This document shows, in pieces, positions 1 through 14,224 of a stretch of DNA of 64,000 bases. Position 1 is the stretch's first letter, and each line of letters starts with the position of its first letter. Made by a program: the position numbers and the translations under genes. Source of the DNA: Datnioides undecimradiatus (taxonomy: Eukaryota; Chordata; Actinopteri; Lobotiformes; Datnioididae). The notes below the pieces were generated by a model. The model made no database searches and was not told the origin of the DNA. It saw nothing but the letters and a program-made list of their open reading frames with translations. Where the stretch lies: positions 8,080,861 to 8,144,860 of the forward strand of contig WARS01000015.1 of the NCBI GenBank assembly GCA_008933995.1, read 5' to 3'.

Positions 1-639
1 CTGATGTTTGTTTGGTGTTCAGGCAGCTCTGTAGTTAAGTGAGTCCTTGTGTTTAACTGCACATTTGCGTGATGGCTACCATGTGCACCCATTGGACAGT
101 ATACTTCAGTACTCCATACAACAAAATGTTGCTGCTTGCATTGCTGTTGCTCATCTCAGCGTAGTCACTGTTGAAAAGCGACTACATAAGGGCTCTATGC
201 TGGCGAAATGCTTCTGCTGTCCATACGTTATGAAACTAGGAGAAATTGATTACAGCACTGCACTACACATTAAAAAAACATCTGCTGAAGAATGCAATAG
301 AGGTATGGATTGTATATATACTTAAAGACATCATATCAACACAAGGCATGCTAAGGAAGCTTCAGCCCCAAGAAACAACATCAATACTGGAGCGTTTGGC
401 TTAAATGACCTCATTCACCGCGGCCAAACAAAACACAATTTCACAATGATTTCTCCGAGCTAGGCGCAATGTAAACCCAATCAACAACATTAGAACAATC
501 AGGCTGATCTTTGAAATGACATTTTCGCTTTCTGCACTGATGTGCCCCTAGCGATGAAAGCGTGAAATAAATGTGTTTTTGATGTAATAGTTTAAAAAGC
601 TAAGAAGACTACAGTTGAAGAGGCCAGTTCCCCACCCCT

Positions 640-640
<1 letters not shown>

Positions 641-672
<32 letters not shown>
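641..672. repeat. (CA)16 microsatellite
   Basis: Sixteen uninterrupted CA units follow a short C-rich stretch. This is an ordinary vertebrate dinucleotide repeat and is likely to be length-polymorphic. Confidence 0.97.
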
Positions 673-673
<1 letters not shown>

Positions 674-2254
674 CATGAAACATACATGAGAAGTAGGCTG
701 TGCCTTCATCAATACGGTTTGTCCCTTCTGGGAGAGAGAGCGAGAGCCAAAGCTATCTGGCATCTCACTACAGTTGGCGGCCAAACAGATGAAGAGAGCT
801 TTCTGAAAATTTCAAAGAATTATTCAATGCGACAATTTATTTGTTTATGCTTGCTCTATAATCATCTGGTGGGGGCAGAAAAGCCCATGTTATTAAAGAG
901 ATTTTCTGCAGCCATCGCAGGTTTGGCATGCAAAAGACGACACAGGGCCCTCACACGCACTCTGCATTAGGAACTTCAATGCAATTTCGCAGGTCATTGT
1001 CTGGTAAAATGCCAATTCGACAGAACAAAATGTTGACAGGAGCAATACAAAGTGAACAGATGAATATTTGGACAAAAACCAAACAGAACTGATGAAAAGC
1101 TTTTCTATTGTTGCTCAGACCCTCAGACAAAGCAAAGTAAAACACAAGAACTTCAATGACACACCGCAGTTCAGTTGGACAGATCAGATATGCCAAAATC
1201 CAATCAAGTCAAATTTTGAAAGTGGCACAAAAAAAAACATCATTTCTATTAGACGTGGGCTAAATGGCTTAATGAAAAGTCATTTTTGGTCCAAGTAAAT
1301 GTAAGACTAATCATGAGCTTTTAATGCATTTCTTTGTTTAATGGCTTGAGGTTTTCACACCCAACGTGTCCATTATTCCACTCAGGTGGTGTGACTGAAC
1401 TGGCAGGCTCACCAATTAATCTAATTTCTTTTTGGATCCATCTTGCAGTGGAAGTGAACAAAGCTTTTGTGCTTTCACAAGGCTTTCTGAGTGCTTAAGT
1501 GCATTAACACAGTAACAGTAAGACTGAACCACCTGGGCTTCCATAGACTGTGAGAGAGGACATGCTGCGAGGAGAGAAAAAGAAAGATTCAAAAAGAGAA
1601 GGACAGACGAAAGTGAGAGCACCAGATGCAGGTGTTTTTCTAACACCTTTAAGGAATGCATGACTAAATTACACACAGAGCCGTCTAGACATCTGGGTCT
1701 CTTCTTGGACTTTCAGACGGGGCTCTCTGGACCGGTGAGTCTAAACCTCAAGAGAGAGTCGCCATCTTTGTAATAACACACTGTGCAGCAAAAAGCAATG
1801 ATGAAAGACAAAAATAAAGAAAGTGACAGACTGAGGAAAGGCAAAGAGGAAAGGAATGGAAAGTAGGAACCACATTAAACTCTAAAAGGTAGAGCTCTAT
1901 ATTACCTTTTTTTTAAAAATCCGTCTGTCTTCTGCTTGTCGATTCAGTCTTTCTATGGCCTCTCAGACTCACAATAAACTACTTCTAACAAACCCTTAAG
2001 GCTCTATCATATCCCTCTGACATAAGTTAAACCATATGCAGGACACTTCTGCAAATGTTAACTTTTAATCTGTTTAAAACTCTAGATGAACTCTAGTGAA
2101 TCCTAAAAGCAACCATTTCAATCCATTTTTAACTTAACCACTGAATAAAACACTTGAATCAGCGTCAGCCTCTGATCTGTCGCTGGAGTCGCACGTCCTC
2201 ATGCTGTTCCAACCCAGCCTGAACCCCATGTTGAGGGTTTAATTTCACTTTTAC

Positions 2255-2425
2255 TGCGTCTGCTGGCCACAGACCTGGGTCCCACAGTATTAATGAACTT
2301 AGCCAATATAAACGCAATCATGCCTGAGGAGCAATTACAAATCTAATTGAGCATCTAAACAGAATATTAAATCGGCGTTAAAGCAGGCCTCTCATTTAGA
2401 AGACACTTAAAAAGTCAAATCCTGG
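2255..2425. promoter_or_regulatory. Candidate conserved noncoding element (homeodomain-site rich)
   Basis: This low-repeat stretch is dense in ATTA/TAAT cores, including ATTAATGAAC, CAATTACAAA, CTAATTGAGC and ATATTAAATC, with a CAGACCTGGG motif nearby. The composition and lack of tandem repeats resemble developmental enhancers often found in vertebrate introns. Conservation cannot be seen from a single sequence, so this is pattern recognition only. Confidence 0.3.
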
Positions 2426-2907
2426 CCCATAAAATAAACACTATATTATCAGAGGGTTGTGATGAGCTGGATTGTTTGTTTATTTATTTTTATTTCTAGA
2501 GGAGAACAAACACTCAACTCCACTGGGCTGCAAGGAAATAGTGACAACTTGCAGTGCGACAAACATTTTTTTTTGATTACGGTAGCTTGCTCTCCATTTA
2601 AAAGGCGCTGCAAGTTGATGCTGAGGGTTAATGAAATGACCCAAAACGAACAAAACATATGTCCTTTGCAGCTGCACAGAGTAAATTTTTATTTAAAAGC
2701 CAATATTCTTATAATAGTCATGCCAAATACTTCTATACTACTAAAAGAATACTGTGCAAATAAAAGCCATCTTTAAAACACAAACAAAGCATTTAACTTA
2801 TTTACATTAGTACTAATCAGTGCAATGGAGCAAAGTCATTCTCACCACTCTGCTGCTGCTGTTTTTCTTTATCTAGAGGAAAAAATGTTTTTATGTCTAA
2901 GGTTTTT

Positions 2908-2955
2908 CACATTCTACTAAAGTCTGCAAAACTTTACAGAGTTTGGTAGAATGTG
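2908..2955. other. Near-perfect 19-bp stem hairpin
   Basis: The left arm is at 2908-2926 and the right arm at 2937-2955, around a 10-base loop. The arms pair over 19 positions with one T-G wobble and one mismatch. On the + strand the arms start CACATTCTAC and end GTAGAATGTG. It could be transcribed as part of the fbxl17 pre-mRNA (minus strand). It is shorter than a typical microRNA precursor and does not match a microRNA that I recognise. A decayed foldback transposon is an alternative. Confidence 0.6.
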
Positions 2956-3539
2956 GGACAAAGGCAACTGCAAGACCTTTAATGTGTACAATTCTGGAGG
3001 AATCACTGAGTTTCATTCAAGGTAAGCAGACATTGTCCTGCGGAAAAAGGCAACACTGAAAGCCTAAAATGACTCAGGCTGAACCGATAGAATAAGTGTT
3101 GAGAAAAGTACTATTATTTCACACCTGTCTGAAGTAGTCAAAGGCCACTAATTGAGAAATTACCTTAAAAGCAGTTTCTAATCTGACGTCCTTATCATTG
3201 GTCAATGCCTTTCCAAATGTTGCTTCACATCACTGTTGCAAGAATAAAACTTTATTTTGACACTGATTCAGATTTGGTTTAGACACAAGACACAATAAGC
3301 TACTTCGTTAATGTTTGTCATCAAGGTTAAAATAAATACTTGGTTAAGGACCAATTTTGGTCACTGAGAAGAGACACTGTTGACTGTCAATTGGAAACAG
3401 GAAGCAAATGAGTGCCATTTATTCACACCAACCACCTTCCTCTGTGGACCTTTTTTCTGATTATAGACAAAAGCCATTATTCCTACAGCTGCTAAAGCTG
3501 TTTGTCGCTTAAACATAAACATATGTTGTTCAGGACACT

Positions 3540-3735
3540 GTATTCTTGTTTAAGCCAAGGGGCCATAGCACTTTTACAATTAGTTCATAAATTCAGTATG
3601 ACTCCACAGCATTCCCACATTAACCCAGTGCCAACTTTGTTATACCAGCTTCCTGTTAAATTAAGTATTGAATTTAAAATTCTTCTAATTGCTTTTAAGG
3701 CATTACATAATTTGGCTCCTCAATACAGTGTATCA
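3540..3735 (+). pseudogene. Decayed non-LTR (LINE) retrotransposon fragment
   Basis: The + strand frame reads SHINPVPTLLYQLPVKLSIE followed by FKILLIAFKALHNLAPQY. This closely follows the segment commonly seen near the C-terminal end of the reverse-transcriptase ORF of teleost LINEs, usually of the form HWLPVKFRIEFKILLLTYKALNGLAP. The fragment is short, lacks the catalytic reverse-transcriptase motifs and ends in a stop at 3754-3756, so it is a dead piece inside noncoding DNA. The family assignment (L2/Rex-like) is uncertain. Confidence 0.7.
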
Positions 3736-5011
3736 GTGAGTGTGGTTGCTCTCTGACGCAGTGGTTTACTAATGGTGGCTGTGGTTAAAAAAGCTTGGTC
3801 CGGTAATATTGCACTAAATATTTACTCAGAAAGCATTAAAAGAACATAATGCGTTTTGAATTTGAGCGTTCTGCAAAGAACAGGTCAAGTTTGTTGATGC
3901 CTCTTAGCTATGTCGCACCCCCGATGAGCAATGTGGACACCAGCTGCCACTGTGTGTTCTCACAGTAGGCATGAAGTTCAAGCCAAATGATGCATGAGCC
4001 AAAGACAATTTGCTTGCCTGGCTAGCAGTTTGGCAGCCTAGGCATTATTAAGAGCTAAACAAAGTTATACAAACTAACTTCCAGTCCTGAATCACCTTTC
4101 TTTGAATGCAATCCGTCAAAACACCAAAAGACGAGATGAAATCTTAATTAAAAGTTTAAAACAATACAAAAAAAATCCATTTGAAAGTGTGACAAAGCTA
4201 AACAAACAAGTTTGTCCTCTGACGCCTGGCCCCCAGTTGTATATCTTATTGTCGATAAACAAAGAAAAGGTAGGAGAGGAGATGAAGAAAGAAAAGCTCA
4301 GATGATTCAAAGAGTTTTTGATGTGGAGGTGGCTTCTGTCTCAATGGTAGGAGCCACGGCTTGCAGAGGACAGCTTGGCTTCCTATCTTAGGGCAATAGC
4401 AAGAGAAGAAGGGCATAGGAGAGCAAAAGGGAGCAGAGGAGCTGAGGAGAGCGACACAGAGTCAACCCCTAAAGAGCCCTGGGGGAAGGTTAGCCCTCCT
4501 CTCAGTCCCTTTCTCCTCTTCAACTTCCTTTTCCCTTCCACCTTTCTACATCTTCTGAGCAGCAATTTGCCAGCAGCCAGGCTCTTCACCTCACCCTCTA
4601 TGAATATTAACAGAATGCATTGTTACTTCAGCCCACACAAGCTGCACCTTGATGTATCTCACACACATACAACGGAAAGAATGGCCTTTAACTTGCAACG
4701 CGCAGGCATTTTTCAAAGCGGGAGTAAAAAAAACTGAATTTGAAAACATAATTTTTGTTGCAAACACAAAAGTGCACAAACATAAAGAGACTGGGAAGAT
4801 ACCCGAACTAGCGGGGTTGAAGAGTGACACTAAGTAGGTTGCGTGGCTGCGTGGAGCCAAGCTGGCCTCAGGGTAAGCACTGATTTACCACCTCTTGCAA
4901 AGAACAAATAAATCAACCATCACACAGAGCCAGACACAGACCTCAAGAGATGCCTCAATACCGCTGTTTATCGATCTCCCCGCGTGTGTTTGTGCGTGCG
5001 CGTGTGTGTCG

Positions 5012-5030
5012 GAGAGAGAGAGAGAGAGAG
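5012..5030. repeat. (GA)n microsatellite next to a GT-rich tract
   Basis: A run of GA units directly follows an alternating GT/GC stretch at about 4983-5009. This is simple-sequence DNA with no coding content. Confidence 0.93.
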
Positions 5031-5232
5031 CGTTATTTATGTCGCCGTTTATTCATTTGTTGGCAAGAGGTACTTTATCTAGCCTGCGTTTGAAAAAGTT
5101 AATGCGCTTACTTTTAAATTAAAGACCCACTTAGGTAAGGTTGGAGGGCAAACAAGTGTGGTAGGAGAGGAAGAGGAAGAGGAGGAGGGCAGCTCAGTTG
5201 AGAAGGCCAGCAACCCTTGCTGACGAGAAGGA

Positions 5233-5375
5233 TATTGAATTTCAATTAGCACACACCTGCATTTACATACAGCCTACATGGCGATGCTTGGGTAAGCAAT
5301 TTACCACTCCAATTCAAACAGCTGCTATGCGTCATTTACATAAATTAATAGAGCAAATTAAAATTCTATTGAAGT
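5233..5375. promoter_or_regulatory. Candidate conserved noncoding element
   Basis: This AT-rich stretch without tandem repeats contains TTTCAATTAGC, CATTTACATA (twice in similar form), a CCAATTCAAA, ATAAATTAATAG and AAATTAAAATT. It resembles a homeodomain/POU-type enhancer core. Only base pattern supports it, and cross-species alignment is needed before it is believed. Confidence 0.3.
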
Positions 5376-8239
5376 TTTTTTTCTCTCTCTTCTTTCCTGC
5401 ACATATTTGCTTCACTCTTCCTTGAAAAGTGAGTAGAAATATCAGCAAGGGGTCAGGGCAACAAGTTGGCCGATCCAATTTGTGACTCCCAGGAGAAATT
5501 AGGTCTCCGCCTGTTTTGACTAAATATAAACAGCAGGTAGCTGACAGTTCCACTCACCATGTTACCGCACTAAGTCTAGCCCTGTCAGTGGCACATTTGA
5601 TTCATCCAAGCAGCAGCAAGCAATCAAGATCTGCCAGAGTCAGGAGTCTAAAACCAAACACAGTAGAAAACACCACATCATGGCCAATCTCCTACAGCCT
5701 CAGTGAACTCACATAAACCAAACCAGCATCCAGCGCGTACCAAGTCATTCAATCAGCATCAGGATCAGACAAGCTCCCGGGTGCTTGTGTTTGGATCTGA
5801 ACATGAAGGTGTCTAATTACTGATACTTTAATGATATGCACTTTGGCGCAGTAAAATATTTCTCCACCAAGAAGAAAATGAGTCTGGCGTTTTGAGGTCA
5901 GCGACACAAACCATCGAGTCGCGCCAAACCAACACGTCTTAAGCATCCCACAGACTTGCTGAGCCAGCTGGAGAAAGTCAAGACAAAACTTGAAAGCAAA
6001 CAATTCTCTCTCAAAAATAACTGTGTACATTTTAATTTGGGAGAAAATGGTTTTGAAAAGATTGTACTTCTGTCCACATTGGGTTTCATATAATAATTAT
6101 TATTTTTACCTCTGTGTCGTGTATTCCATTTGTCAATAACACTTCTATTTTCAGCTTTTACTTTTATAAAATGTAAAAAAGCATCTGCGGCACCCCTGCT
6201 GCACTTTGCTCAGGCAATAATACCCCACGGGACATCGGACTCAGATGACATTAAGAACAGAAAAAAGAAAAAAAACACACAAAGGCCTATTTCATTGACT
6301 TCACTGTGCAAAGGCATGAGATAAACAAAGAAAACATTTCTTATTTCTTACTGATTAAATACATCTATGTACATTTAAAACTCTATTGGAATATAATACC
6401 TTAATTTATATGGTACTTTTCCAAACCAGAGCTGTACATAAGGGTATAAAAATAAAAAAAATAAATGTATACATCCGAGGAGACCTACACATGAAGTAAT
6501 CGGAGACAAAGCCTCGTCTTTATCTTTATTTTATGCTAAATAATTAAAACAAAGCAGCATCACCAACAGCGACACTTTTGTTATTATATATATGCCTTTG
6601 TTATTGCCTCATTACATAACTGTATTATTTCTTTTTCTTCTTTTTAACCTGTCATGAGACATTTTGTACCACACTTCAAAACCTTATTAAAAAGAATAAA
6701 AAAAAATGGTCAAAGAACATAAAACTAGTCAGACCCTGGAGAGCACAGCTTGACTCCCCTCAGAAACTGGATTCATGAAAACAAGGAGAAAAAAAAAACT
6801 ATAAAACTATAACAATAAATCACTTTTTGTACTGAATATGCAACAATTTAACTTGTGTTGTACTTTGTGTCAGTCTGTTTGATATCTGCTTTGTTTTACC
6901 TTTCAACTTTCACTTGTATTTACTTTGTGTTATCTGCAATTTCTGTGTATCATTTCAAACTATAATATTAATACTGCTATATGATTAGCATCCATCTATC
7001 TGCCTTCAGCTGAAAATGCTTCATTAGTTATGATACGTGTAATATCTTCTGCTCCCACTCCTCCCCTCTGTCTTTTTATAGTTCTGTATGCTTATGATGT
7101 GCTAAACATATGAAATGTGCGAGCGGCCCCGTGGCTGATCAGGTGTCGTTTTAATGTCCCCTGATATTCCACAAAAATCCACAGCTGAGAGGAGTGAAAA
7201 CAAAGAGATAAACAAAAGAGATACACAACAGCAATAAAGTGTGAGTATATTGGTTTGACACACACACTGCACATCACACACAAAAATCTACACAAATGTA
7301 CACACATGCAAGAGCCTGCCAGCAGAGCAAATCCTCCTAAATCGTAGTCTGGTGTACAGTATTCTCACCTCATGGCAGAGAGCTTATCTTCAGACCGGAT
7401 GAACTGAGGACAATGTTCTGTTTCAGTCTCTAAAGCTACAGTTAGGCATGTTTCACTCTGTGGTCAGGTCTGGAGAAGAGTCTGGTTTTCACTGAACCTT
7501 AAATAGCTCTGACAACTAGCGAGACTGCTGTTACAGATTTTAACTGAGAAAACATTCAAATATGTTAGTGACATGTGCCAAAATGTCCCAGAAATCCAGA
7601 TGAGGATGGAGGGAGAACAGCACAGAGGAGAGTAAAAAAAAAAAAGAAGTTGTGTTTAGCAAGAGATTTCACGGTCGATCCTGGAGACAACGCCCCCTGG
7701 TGGTGCCCGAGCTACGTAAACTGATGATATCCATGGCTGCAGAGCTACCTCCAGGCCAGACTAGCGTGCCTGACTGGGCGCCTTCTCAGCTCTGTCTGTC
7801 TAAGAAGAATACAGTGGGGATCTTGTTACACACAACTGTTTCAGCACTGTCTAATTTGTCCCTTCGCCATTCTCCATCTCCCCACACCTCTCTCTAGTTC
7901 CCTTCTTCATCGTCCCTCCCTCCTGAGCTCCCTTTCTTCCTCTGTCTATTAGAGGCATTACTGAACTGTGACTGAGTCATTTCAATATCGCCTCAGGATG
8001 CAACACACAGTGCTTAATTAGCTTGTTAAAAAGGGTGGGAATCATAGAAACTCATTTCACACACACCCCCTTTCCAACACCGCCGCAGTGTAACCAGGTG
8101 TGGGCCTGCAAGGTGGCACAGAGGTGTTGTGTTGTAATCTCAGGAGGAAGAGAGGCCAAGTTATGGGTGGACGCGCCCACTGCAGGCATCTGCTTGTCAT
8201 CATTTAGTCCCCAGCTCACATTAACAAACACACACAAGG

Positions 8240-8258
8240 CACACACACACACACACAC
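8240..8258. repeat. (CA)n microsatellite
   Basis: A short uninterrupted CA tract follows an imperfect CA-rich lead-in at 8228-8238. Confidence 0.93.
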
Positions 8259-11200
8259 CCCACTCAATCACATAACGAGGCAGTCCAATGGGGACAGCTC
8301 CATTCTTCAGAGGCCAAGTTAACCACAGTCATTAGTCTTGCTTTGCTGCCTAATTGGTCTGGCGGAGGCACAGTGCCCGTTGTCCATTCTGACTGAGTGC
8401 TCAGCCCCTGAACACCACACACTGCAGAGCGAGCTACGCTGCCACACAGGAGTGCATTTAAGACTGATTTAAAATGCACAAGTACACAACAGAGTACGCA
8501 GGTGTGCGCTCCCCTGCCTACAACAACAATTACAAAAAGCTGCAGGTACAACTTGCACGTAGCTAAATGTATTCTCATGAAGATGAGCATAACATAAAAT
8601 ACACCAGAGTGTAATCTACCTCACCAAGCATTTGTTTAGCAGACATGCGGCGAGGCCTAGCACTCTATGTAGCAGTCTGGTAAATAAAGTTTAAGTATAG
8701 AAGTTATTAAAGGCACTGCAGCATGATCGACCGGTGCATCTTACGCCAACTTGCCTTCAGTTTGCAGTCTTGAATTCAAGATTTAGTGTGAATAAGAGCA
8801 ACAGGTCGTGCCTTGTACTAAAGCAGAGAGGAGTTTGTAAAATTTGCTCTCACTCTGACAAACAACGCCCCGTTTTTCAACAGATAACCATGACACCAAA
8901 AGATCTGAGAAGTATTTTGAATACAGAACCACAGATGGAAGAATTGCAGGTTAACGTGTGCTTCTTCTGCATTTTAAAGGTGCTGTTTCCCGCGAAACCT
9001 TATGTCGCCTGTTACTTTGTTAAATTTAAATTGATTCTATTCAAGATTTTGGTTTTAATCAATCATGAAGACTGGATGATTGAAATAAATTCCTTTTTGT
9101 GCTGCATTGGTTTCACAACGATGCTCTTGTCTTTTTGTCATTTTGGGGTGCACTTTCAAAAAGGAAACTTTCAATAAGTAAATGATATTTACATCGTCAG
9201 TGAATAATTGTAAAAATATATAATTGTGATCTCAAAATTGACCAAATTACTTTAGTAAGTAATTGAGTAAACAAGACATTAATTCAGAATTTTACAATTA
9301 GGCTTCATTGGTTGTAACAATTTACTTATTTTGATAGCTTTCCCTTTGTCTGAAAGAGGCATTATTAGATTTTCATATAATGTTTTTATTGCTGTTAAAG
9401 TTTAACCTTTACTGTGTCAAACCAGGTTGGAAATAGACTGTATAACCTGCTTCCAAAGATGTCCCAAATTAGCTTTAAATCCAACATATTAACCAGTGAT
9501 TATTTCCTGACACAGATTTCAATTTCCTGTTGTGGGTGTCAGGTGACTGACAATAAGCGTGATATGATATAATGCCCACACCGACAAGAAAACACTCATC
9601 CTGGGCGACAACTTGGGATGCCAAAACAAATTAAGGCTTCGTATTTACTGTGATGGATTACCCAGTTAAGCAATTTTCAAATCTGCGTAAATTGTTTTCG
9701 TATTGTACAACACCAAATGGCAGTAAATGAGTTCTTCTGATGGGAGAAAACCCGCACTTGATGAGTACACCGGCAGCCTCCACAGAAGACAGGAGTACAC
9801 TTCTGTACACTGGAACAAGTACAAGGGTAGAGGAAGAACCCAGGGACGTGGGACCCGAGTTCAGGGAAAATGTCATAAAAACCACAAGTAATTTGAGTAC
9901 GCACATTTTTGCTGAAAGCTGCTGCACCTTTTTGTTTTTAATGCCTGTACTTTTGAGCAGCATCATAGCAGAAAACAACCATCCTGACAAGGAAATTACT
10001 ACTCCGGCAAGCAGCGAAAGAAAGTTGGATTCTCTTCAATGAAACAGCGAATCAAATGTTCCAAGGAAGTGAATTATCAGGAAAAAATGCTTGATGTGAG
10101 TCAGAATCCCTCCGTACGTAACGTGACTGATAATGCTGTGAGTCAACCCGCCAATACCACACAGCTATCAATATTAAAATCTAAAGTTTGACTCATTTTA
10201 GTTCAATTTATGCTGAATCTGTTCTTAATGGTAGCTGACAGACCCACCATGGAGTAACGTACAGCGCCGGTGCCATGCAGTCACAAAGTAGATAGTGGGC
10301 AGGAACACGAACGCACACACACACATGCACAACAGCAGCCTTGATTTCTAAACTGCCACACTGCATTGTTGTCGGCCCCTGCAGTGTGTAAGCCAAGTCT
10401 CCGAGAATCTCAACTCATCCATTATAGTGCACTACATATTAGGAGCCAGAGTAAAGACCCTTAGAGACAGAGCCATCAGCTGTAAGTGAAGTCAAGTCTC
10501 CGTTCTAAGCACCACATTGATATTGCACAGGTAATTGGAACTCCAATGTCACTACCTCGTCTGAGGGACTTACATAAACAAGTACAGCAGAGATATTCCA
10601 TTTATCTTACCTTGTGCCGAAGCAGGACACATCATTATACACAGAACAGTAAGTGTAGTGGTCTAACTAGGCTTGTATTTTTGGGAAATGGATGAAGCCG
10701 TAGCGTGTCCATGCTTTCTCCAGAAAGAATCACAGCTCTTGTGAGAGGCAGAGAGAAGGAGAGGAAGCAGGGAAATCTTTAAAAATGAGTCAGTCTCACT
10801 GTTTCCCCAGCACTTGACTTTAAAGTGAGGTAAAGTCTTTTAAAGCCGAACGAGAGTGTTTGGAGTATTTCTTGAGGCACCCGTGATTTCTAATTCTCTC
10901 CGCATACCATTTTACATTTCCCCACATGCCTACCTATCAGATTTTTCTTTTAACTCCTAATTCAGTGGAGCAAAATGGCCACAGTTTAGGGAAAGCCACT
11001 TGAGTGTCAGTGTCATTGTGCCCCTGAATTTCAAGCATTCGGTGCAGTGCAGCTTCCACAGAAAGCGCCGGTTGAATTCCAGACAAAGGTGAGAAAACCA
11101 ACAATAGCGTCTGAGTTAGGTTAGGGCGCAACAATGGTGCCAACATGAATGTATATGCTGTATGATAATTGCATTGTTATGGCCAGTCTGCTCACTACAG

Positions 11201-14200
11201 GCTGAGTTTTCTCTGGACGTCTGAAGGTTGTCACAGTCCAGCAAAAGTGTCCCCGGAGGGCCACAGCAGGGGGTTCAAACGTGCCCAGCTGCAGACAGTT
11301 TCAGGCCAATGCAGAAAATCCAATCCAAGTCTTGCCCAAGGACTAGCAGAGGTCTTCCCTTTCTGTGGAGTGTCACCATTTTTGAACACTTAAAAGGCCC
11401 AAAACCCCATATACAAAATAATGGATACGGTGATTATAGCACTGTAAAGACACACAATCAATTATACAGTACCATTTTCTATATGCTGTTCCATTTGAAT
11501 GACAATCGCAAGAGTGTATGAACTGGGTTTGTCCCACATTTTGTTCTCAGATTGAGGCAGGTGCATCTGGGACGCACATGGTCTAATAGATCAGATATTA
11601 CCCATTACAGGTCCTTAGTACTGCAAGTCAAACCAAAGCTCTTGTTGTCAAACACATAGACTTATGATAAACATGTTTTGTACGCAGCTCTTCCTATATT
11701 CCTCTGTATTTCCTTTTTTGTGTGGGAATGTGTTTGAACATGAGGAAAAATGCACAAAGTGTTCATGTCTCAGGATGAGTCTCGGCGTGAATGATTTGAT
11801 CCGTATCCAAGCTTTCAAATAATACATTCGCATTTGCCAAAACAAACAAATGCTCTGTTGTACAGCCTGACAGAAGAATGCAAACCCACGTGTTAAAGCC
11901 CTTAGAATTTTTGGGCTTCCCCAACTGTAACTGCAAACCCATCTGTAGCATTATGTACATTTCATTCATAATGAAGACTTATATCACTTTCACCTACTGA
12001 TGTTATGTTAAGGGTGTTCTGAGGCCTGTTGATGTTGTAAGTTATTGTTCAGATGTGCTTTGTGAAGTGTTAAATTCACACAAATTCAAAGTTGGACTGA
12101 TTTCAGACCCACACAAAGAGCTTCAGCTGTTTCTTCTTCTTCTTTTGTCTTTTTCTTTTCAGTCTCTTTTTCACTATTATCTGAACATTAACAAAGTGGA
12201 GCACTGCACAGACTTATGTGCGTGTATATGTTGCAACTTAGGGACACATCTTTATTTCAAACTGTGCTGCAGAGAGCACGAGCGTGTGAGACTCCAGACT
12301 TTGCTTTGCACTCATTGTAAACACACCAAAACATGAAGAAGCCTAACAGGACTGTACAAATAAGTACACAAACTGATATTCAAGCCATACGCAGACATGT
12401 AAGTTAAACCTTTCCAACATGACATCCTGCGTTTGTCAGGAGCACTTAGAATGAGAGTTTGAAGGGTCTTTCTTTCATATCAGCACTGGCTGCAGTTTGC
12501 CTTTAGCCCTCAGCCCCAGTCACAGCAGCAGGCAGAACTATGAACTATTCACCACAATTCCTGAGCCAGCATTTTTTCAGGAAATTTCATCAAAAACTTT
12601 TCTTCTATTGTATAAACAGCAAAGCTTTGCTGATCTGTACCTTTTGGTAGATGGAAGTCCCTCCTCAGAGACCCCAGCCCCAGTTTTTCTGCCTTCCTCT
12701 CCTGCTTTTTCTCACACACACATTTACACTAAGCAAACAAAAGGCAGCCCGTGTCTGTCCCACTGGTCTGGGAAAGGGTCGTGGAGGTCAGACTTCCTGG
12801 GCCAGACTGCTCCCCAGCACCACGGTTGAGCTCAGTGTCACTCCACCTCACACCGTGTCAGCATGAAGTGACAGAGCAGACAAGACAGCCCCCTACACCT
12901 CCTCCTCCTCTGCCAACCTGCTATCACTGTTGTTCCAACAGTAATTCCCTATTGGTCCAGCAGACGTGGGATGCCGAGTATGAGCGGGGATGAAAGGGCG
13001 AGTAGGGGCCAGCAGGATGACAATGGATGGGGCAGGAGGCCAAGGAAATGGGGAGACTCACCCGCTGGCCTGAGTTCCTCTCCTGCCTGATCACAGACAT
13101 TTTAGATCTGTTCCTACTGCCCACAACCGACCTAAAGTGCCAAAGATCCCTGTTAGGGTTAAAGGTCACTCCCTCTGTGTGACCTTACTATTTGACGTAC
13201 ATTTATGTATATAAAAGTAACATGGTAACATGGGTAACAGGTTCACAAGAACAGCAGGAGACATTACAAAAAAACTATGCTTTCATGCGTATTAAAAGAT
13301 AATTGTATGTTTGCAAATTTTCCTACAAGCAAGCCGAATAAAAGCCAGACCATAAATAAAAGGACTAATCCTTTCCCGTCCGTCGGCCCCACTGACCCAG
13401 AGAGCTGTCAGAAGAGCAGAATGGCCGTCAAACACGCCCACTGAGAGAGCTGACATGGGCCAGTGACCATGACCCGGGCCTCGGGACAATGAACTGGTCA
13501 GAGGGAGGTTGAGGGGAGGAGAGGGGGATGCACTGGAAGGTGACTCATACACAAGGAGAAAAAGAAAAGTGACCCAGTTTTCATGTAGAGGGGGAAGCGG
13601 GACAGAGGAATTTAAGAGAGGAAGCTTAACAAGGATGGGCTGTGCTTGACTTTTTGTGGTCTTTCTTAAAACAAGCGTGAAGACATTTACTGGCTGCATG
13701 AGAGATAAAATCAGAGTCATAACCGCGAATAAGAGCACATCCTTTCCCCTTATTACTACTTCCTGCAACTTCCTGCCCGCAAAAATGAATGCAGGAGGCC
13801 ACCTCTTCAAGGAAGACGAGATGGAGATTATGGTGCACTGAAGGCCAGAGAGGAAGGGAAAAAAGCAGGGGGGGGGAGGAAGGGAGGTAATGCTGGATGG
13901 AGACAGCAGGAAGACAGAAAGGGCAAAAGACAGAACAGAGAGCGGATTAGAGGAGTGTCACGGCCCTGAGAGTTCACCATGCATCTCGACCCAATATCCT
14001 CTGCTCTCACCAAAGATAATAGAACGAAAGCAAGGGAAACCACGGGAGGGAATGGAAAGACACGAACACAACAAGCAGATGTGTCGTCTGGCCTGCGCTT
14101 AAATTAATCCTCCTCCCTCACCCCGCTTTCTTCCTTTTATCAGTCAGAACAAAGAGACCTGCTTGCGCTTCAGGTCCAGACAACAGAGGTGGCTGGATGG

Positions 14201-14224
14201 TGGATTCAAGTCCTTGCCGAGAGA

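Noticed and set aside
8734..9177. 147-codon open frame on the plus strand
   Set aside because: It shows no similarity to a family I know, no supporting promoter or splice sites, and a long AT-derived Phe/Leu/Ile tail typical of random frames.
13292..13810. 172-codon open frame on the minus strand
   Set aside because: It is the longest noncoding open frame in the left half, but it overlaps other frames, has no recognised domain, no splice context and odd composition from GA/CT-rich DNA.
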